Of a stretch of DNA of 64,000 bases, positions 60,463-64,000 are shown piece by piece. The stretch spans positions 186,001 through 250,000 of the forward strand of contig NZ_VOQQ01000001.1 in assembly GCF_007995055.1 (NCBI RefSeq), in the 5' to 3' direction. A program made the position numbers and the translations under genes. The notes under the pieces are model-generated. The model searched no databases. It was not told the origin of the DNA and was given only the letters and a program-made list of their open reading frames with translations. The DNA comes from Sphingosinicella ginsenosidimutans. Its GTDB lineage: Bacteria; Pseudomonadota; Alphaproteobacteria; Sphingomonadales; Sphingomonadaceae. Numbering within the stretch: position 1 is the stretch's first letter; each line of letters begins with the position of its first letter.

Positions 60463-63162
60463 ATGACGCGATGGAAGTCCAGCGTGCCCCGGGGCGCGAA
60501 TGCCGAATCGGGGCCGACGCTCTGGCAATTGCTGTTTCGTGACTTCACCCGGTTCGATGACGGCCGCGCCGAAGGGGCCGCGCGCGAGCGGGTTCGCGCG
60601 CTCGATCCGGTGCCGGGCTTCTTCCTTGCCGTCCACCTCATTTGCGGGACCGCGCTGTTGTCGGCGCTCCGACCCGGGACGACCGCGGCGCTCGGCCTGC
60701 TCGCCCCGCTCGGATGCCTCCTTGCCGGCGATCTCGCGCTGTGGGCATGGGTGAGGCGGCGCCCCTTCTCGACATGGCGACCGCACGTCGCGGTCCGCTG
60801 CGCCGCGCTCTACGCGCTGTTCGCAAATGCCGCATGGTGCGCGGTGATCACGTTCGCGAGCGGCGGCCATCCAAGCGCGGCGACGATGATCGATCTGGCC
60901 CTCGTGTGCGGGACGCTCGCCGTGCCGGTCGGATTTCTGAGCTTCCCCGCCCTGGTCGGGCTCGGCAGTCTCTCCTGCGTCGTCGCCTTCTACCTCATCT
61001 GGGGGGACGCCGGGAGCGCCGCGGCCGCGGCTCTGCTCTCGCTCGCGTTCGTCGCCCTGAGCCTCCAGCGCGCCGAAGCGCGGCACGATCAAATCCGTCG
61101 CCGGCTTGAGAGCGAGTGGCAAGCCCAGCGCGCCACCCGCTTCGTCGAGGAATTTGAGCAGGCGCGCCACGGGTGGTTCTGGGAGACGAGCCCGCGCGGC
61201 GCCCTCACCTATGTCTCGGACCAGCTTGCCGCGGATTTCCGCGTGCCGGCGGACCAGTTGATCGGTCGAGTGTTCACCGATCTTATCGACGCGAGCGGCG
61301 CGGCCGGATCGGAACGGACGCTCGGCTTCCACCTTTCCGCGCGCCTGCCCTTCACCGATATACGGGTCCGCGCGGCGGGCATTCCCGAAATCGCATGGTC
61401 GCTGTCCGGCACGCCGAGCTTCGATGATCACGGTCGGTTCCTCGGCTTTCGCGGCATCGGCACGGATCTGACCCGGCAGCACCAGACCGAGGCGGAGATC
61501 AACCGTCTTGCTCGCTATGATTCGCTGACCGGCCTGCCGAACCGCGCGCTGATGCGCCGGACGCTTGACGAGGCCCTCGCCAATGTCGCACGGCCCGACG
61601 ATTGCGCGTTGTTCCTGATCGACCTCGACCGCTTCAAGAACGTCAACGACACGCTCGGTCATCCGGTCGGCGATGGGCTGCTGAAGCAGGTGGCCCACCG
61701 CTTGCAGAGCGCGATCGGTGAGCGGGGGCAGATCGGCCGGCTCGGCGGCGACGAGTTCAAGGCGGTGCTGCTCGGCCAGGACCAGGCGAGCCTGGCCCTT
61801 CTCGCAGAGCGCCTGATTCAGCAGGTATCGATGCCCTACATGATCGAGGGCCACAATATCTCCATCGGCGCGTCGATCGGCATCGCCGTGGCCGGCGGCG
61901 GCGAAAGCGGCGACGCGCTGGTCCGCAACGCGGATCTCGCGCTCTATTCCGCCAAGGCCGCCGGCCGCGGCACCTTCGCCTTCTTCGCGCCGGAGATGCA
62001 TAGCGAGGCGCAGGACCGCCAGCTGATCGAGAACGATCTCCGCAAGGCGATCGGTCGCGGCGAGCTCGAGCTGTTCTTCCAGCCGGTGGTCCATGCCCAG
62101 AGCGAAGCGCTGGCCGGGTTCGAGGCGCTCGTCCGCTGGAACCATCCGACGCGCGGAAGCATTTCGCCTGCCCTCTTCGTCCCCCTGGCCGAAGAGGCGG
62201 GGCTGATCCTCCAGATCGGCGAATGGGTGCTCCGCCAGGCCTGCGCCGAGGCCGCGCGCTGGCCCGAGAATATCCGCGTCGCGGTGAACCTGTCGCCGAC
62301 CCAGTTCACGGATCCGAGCCTTCCCGGAACGATCCTCTCCGCGCTCGCCGCGAGCCAGCTGCCCCCGCGCCAGCTCGAGCTCGAAATCACCGAAGGCGTG
62401 TTCCTGGTCGAAAGCGAAGCGACCGACGACATGTTCGCCACGCTGAAGGGAATGGGCGTGCGGCTCGCGCTCGACGATTTCGGCACCGGTTATTCGAGCC
62501 TCGGCTATCTGAAGAAGACACCGTTCGACAAGATCAAGATCGACCAGAGCTTCGTGCGCGGCGCGGCCAAGCGCGACAGCCGCAACGCCGCGATCGTCCG
62601 CGCCATCGTCACGCTCGCGGAAAGCCTCGGCATGGACACCACGGCGGAGGGCGCGGAGACGCATGACGAGCTGGCGCTCATCCGTTCGCTCGGCTGCTCG
62701 CACGTCCAGGGCTTCATCTTCGGCCGGCCGATGCCCGCCGACGAGGCCGCCGCGCTCGCCCGCCAGAATGGCGCGGTCGCCGCCGACGGCTTCCAGTTCA
62801 ACCGGCCCGCGCGCCAGGGGCTGCTCAAGATCGCGCGGCTGCAATGGAACGGCGTGACCATGCCGGTGAAGGTCCGCAATCTCTCAAGCGGGGGCGCCCT
62901 TGTCGAATGCGGGCGCGGGCTTCCGGTCGGCGCGAGCGCGCAGCTCGACCTTCCCGGCTGCGGCCCGCTCGGCGCGCAGGTGCGCTGGTCCGAAGGATCG
63001 CGCACGGGGCTTCAGTTCGACGAGGAATTCGACCTGCGCCGCCTCGCCCCACGCAAGCCTTCGCAGCCAAAGCACACGCGCACGGCGGGGGCGCTCTACC
63101 CCGACTTCCGCTATGCGGACGAGGCGGCCCGGCCAACGCGATCCGCCGCGAAGCGCGTCTGA
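60463..63162 (+). CDS. PAS-GGDEF-EAL-PilZ cyclic-di-GMP protein
   Basis: An 899-residue signalling protein. About five N-terminal spans occupy residues 50-200, followed by a coiled segment and a PAS-like domain (about 230-340). The GGDEF domain has an intact motif at about 428-432 but no RxxD I-site five residues before. The EAL domain is intact (GFEALVRW at about 552-559, LDDFGTGYSSLG). The C-terminal PilZ-like domain has VKVRNLSSGGALVE. PilZ may provide the c-di-GMP feedback missing from the cyclase. The ATG at 60463 lacks a strong binding site. Confidence 0.92.
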   Translation: MTRWKSSVPRGANAESGPTLWQLLFRDFTRFDDGRAEGAARERVRALDPVPGFFLAVHLICGTALLSALRPGTTAALGLLAPLGCLLAGDLALWAWVRRRPFSTWRPHVAVRCAALYALFANAAWCAVITFASGGHPSAATMIDLALVCGTLAVPVGFLSFPALVGLGSLSCVVAFYLIWGDAGSAAAAALLSLAFVALSLQRAEARHDQIRRRLESEWQAQRATRFVEEFEQARHGWFWETSPRGALTYVSDQLAADFRVPADQLIGRVFTDLIDASGAAGSERTLGFHLSARLPFTDIRVRAAGIPEIAWSLSGTPSFDDHGRFLGFRGIGTDLTRQHQTEAEINRLARYDSLTGLPNRALMRRTLDEALANVARPDDCALFLIDLDRFKNVNDTLGHPVGDGLLKQVAHRLQSAIGERGQIGRLGGDEFKAVLLGQDQASLALLAERLIQQVSMPYMIEGHNISIGASIGIAVAGGGESGDALVRNADLALYSAKAAGRGTFAFFAPEMHSEAQDRQLIENDLRKAIGRGELELFFQPVVHAQSEALAGFEALVRWNHPTRGSISPALFVPLAEEAGLILQIGEWVLRQACAEAARWPENIRVAVNLSPTQFTDPSLPGTILSALAASQLPPRQLELEITEGVFLVESEATDDMFATLKGMGVRLALDDFGTGYSSLGYLKKTPFDKIKIDQSFVRGAAKRDSRNAAIVRAIVTLAESLGMDTTAEGAETHDELALIRSLGCSHVQGFIFGRPMPADEAAALARQNGAVAADGFQFNRPARQGLLKIARLQWNGVTMPVKVRNLSSGGALVECGRGLPVGASAQLDLPGCGPLGAQVRWSEGSRTGLQFDEEFDLRRLAPRKPSQPKHTRTAGALYPDFRYADEAARPTRSAAKRV

Positions 63163-63208
63163 CCAGCCCTCGACAAGGCCGCGCCGCTGACCTAGATAGC
63201 GCGCCCGG

Positions 63209-63282
63209 GCGGGTGTAGCTCAATGGCAGAGCAGAAGCTTCCCAAGCTTACGACGAGGGTTCGATTCCCTTCACCCGCTCCA
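63209..63282 (+). tRNA. tRNA-Gly (anticodon CCC)
   Basis: A 74-base cloverleaf with acceptor GCGGGTG paired with CACCCGC and encoded TCCA. The D-arm is GCTCAATGGCAGAGC. The anticodon loop TTCCCAA gives CCC. The T-arm is GGGTTCGATTCCC. The last pair of the anticodon stem is mismatched (G-A). A serine-recombinase remnant begins right at its 3' side. Confidence 0.93.
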
Positions 63283-63613
63283 ACGTTAACCTACCTGGGC
63301 CGGAAAGCGGCTTCCCAGTGGCCAGTTCGATCATCTTGGCGAGACGTCCTGTGATCTCGATCTCGAGGCCCCGCCCGCCGGTGGCCGGGGTGACGCCGAG
63401 CGAGTGGATTAGCGCGCGAACCCGAGCGATCGTGTCGTCCCGCATCTCCGGCATGTCATTCTTCGCCAACGTCTCGTCGAGCGCCATAATGCCCTCAACG
63501 ATCTTTGGGTGCAGGGCGATGACCTTTTCGCCCTCCAGAGCCTCGAGGTCCTCCTCGAGCGATTCGATCTCAGCTTTCGCTTCGTAAATCCGGCCACGGC
63601 CCGAGTTCGACAT
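63248..63613 (-). pseudogene. C-terminal remnant of a large serine recombinase at tRNA-Gly
   Basis: The frame encodes the end of a serine recombinase: IYEAKAEIESLEEDLEALEG (coiled-coil start), VIALHPKIVEGIMALDETLA, TIARVRALIHSLGV and RGLEIEITGRLAKMIELATG. The catalytic domain and zinc ribbon are absent; a stop closes the frame at 63647-63649. The last residues (ERVKGIEPSS) are translated from the tRNA itself, as happens when a recombinase gene ends at its attachment site. It is a fossil of an integrated element, with the left over about 120 codons. Confidence 0.7.
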
Positions 63614-63685
63614 TGGGGCTGTAACTGGACCTTCTCCCGCAGCTGGTCATCGACAATGCGAAGATGCGGAACCGGCTGCGGCGGC

Positions 63686-64000
63686 CTATTGCTCGGGCCA
63701 ATAGAGCCGCATCGGATTGTCGACGAGAAGCTTGCGCTGCAATTCCGGCGTCGGGGCGATGCGCGGAATGACGTCGACCAGCGTGCCGTCGTCGGGAACG
63801 CGGTGTTCCATGTTCGGATGGGGCCAATCCGTGCCCCACAGAACGCGATCCGGGAACCTCTCGACCACCGGCCGGATCACCTCCACGAAATCGTCGAAGG
63901 GAGGGCCTGAAACGGAAAGCCGCTCCGCGCCCGACACCTTCGTCCAGATGTTGGGATGCTCGTCCAGCAGGCGCTTGAAGCGGGCGATGTCGCGCCCTTC
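63686..64000 (-). CDS. Amidohydrolase, 2-pyrone-4,6-dicarboxylate hydrolase-like (partial)
   Basis: The C-terminal 104 residues of a TIM-barrel amidohydrolase; the start lies beyond the window. RFKRLLDEHPNIWTKVSGAE, VLWGTDWPHPNMEHRVPDDG (metal-binding Asp in GTDWPHP) and NPMRLYW resemble LigI, which opens the pyrone ring in lignin-derived aromatic catabolism, although other Amidohydro_2 lactonases look alike. It reads leftward toward the recombinase remnant. Confidence 0.75.
   Translation of the reverse strand, partial: EGRDIARFKRLLDEHPNIWTKVSGAERLSVSGPPFDDFVEVIRPVVERFPDRVLWGTDWPHPNMEHRVPDDGTLVDVIPRIAPTPELQRKLLVDNPMRLYWPEQ

Noticed and set aside
59968..62844. A 958-codon minus-strand frame opposite the PAS-GGDEF-EAL-PilZ gene
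   Set aside because: It mirrors the codon structure of the real gene and gives a charged, motif-free product.
63248..63613. An intact 121-residue coding gene overlapping tRNA-Gly
   Set aside because: Its last ten residues are translated tRNA and the rest is only the C-terminal end of a serine recombinase, so a remnant is the better reading.

Overview
The window is GC-rich chromosomal DNA from an alphaproteobacterium, most probably a sphingomonad. Supporting signs are long TonB-dependent receptors beside catabolic genes, a divergent ScfR-type regulator and aceA, a DUF4170 protein, the order dxs/tlyA/tspO/ubiK, a PnuC-NadR salvage pair, an S9 protein with a long acidic leader, and a fragment resembling 2-pyrone-4,6-dicarboxylate hydrolase at the right edge. 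The species cannot be named from this sequence alone.

Layout. 0-18 kb holds housekeeping and general metabolism: threonine synthase with Sua5, an acyl-CoA dehydrogenase, an exported protein of unknown function, a nitroreductase/GntR/small membrane protein/MliC set, a POT peptide transporter followed by two amidohydrolase-like exported proteins and an NnrU-type membrane protein, a GGDEF-EAL protein, and a DUF72/aldehyde dehydrogenase pair. 16.6-21.2 kb is the glyoxylate shunt: an ScfR/RamB-like regulator is divergent from aceA, a DUF4170 gene and aceB, the last two being translationally coupled.

21.3-44.6 kb, between aceB and a tRNA-Gln gene, is an accessory catabolic block of about 23 kb. 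Its left half carries a TonB receptor, an acyl-CoA synthetase, a carboxylesterase, an MFS transporter, a TetR regulator, a short-chain dehydrogenase and a Tat-exported family 1 glycosidase. Its right half is entirely on the minus strand and carries a class II aldolase-like protein, LysR, an aromatic-ring FAD monooxygenase, TetR, an FAH-family enzyme, an ornithine cyclodeaminase-like protein, a second TonB receptor, a second MFS transporter, an HpaH-type hydratase, an HpcH/HpaI-type aldolase, a gentisate-dioxygenase-like bicupin and a remnant of a carboxymuconolactone decarboxylase. Together they suggest uptake of an aromatic compound, possibly esterified or glycosylated, then hydroxylation, cupin-type ring cleavage and a meta-type lower route to pyruvate. 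The substrate is unknown.

44.7-51.5 kb is housekeeping again: ilvE, proC, ybjN-like, ubiK, tspO, tlyA and dxs. 51.5-54.5 kb is a decaying patch: an AraC-type fragment joined out of frame to a serine-hydrolase tail, a PoxB-type gene with an in-frame amber codon, and a HigBA-type toxin-antitoxin pair. 54.6-63.2 kb holds nadR/pnuC, zur with a merC-like gene that has a Zur-type box, ctaA-cutA, rplM-rpsI, a lipoprotein and a PAS-GGDEF-EAL-PilZ protein. The end has tRNA-Gly with the tail of a serine recombinase beside it, then the partial hydrolase gene.
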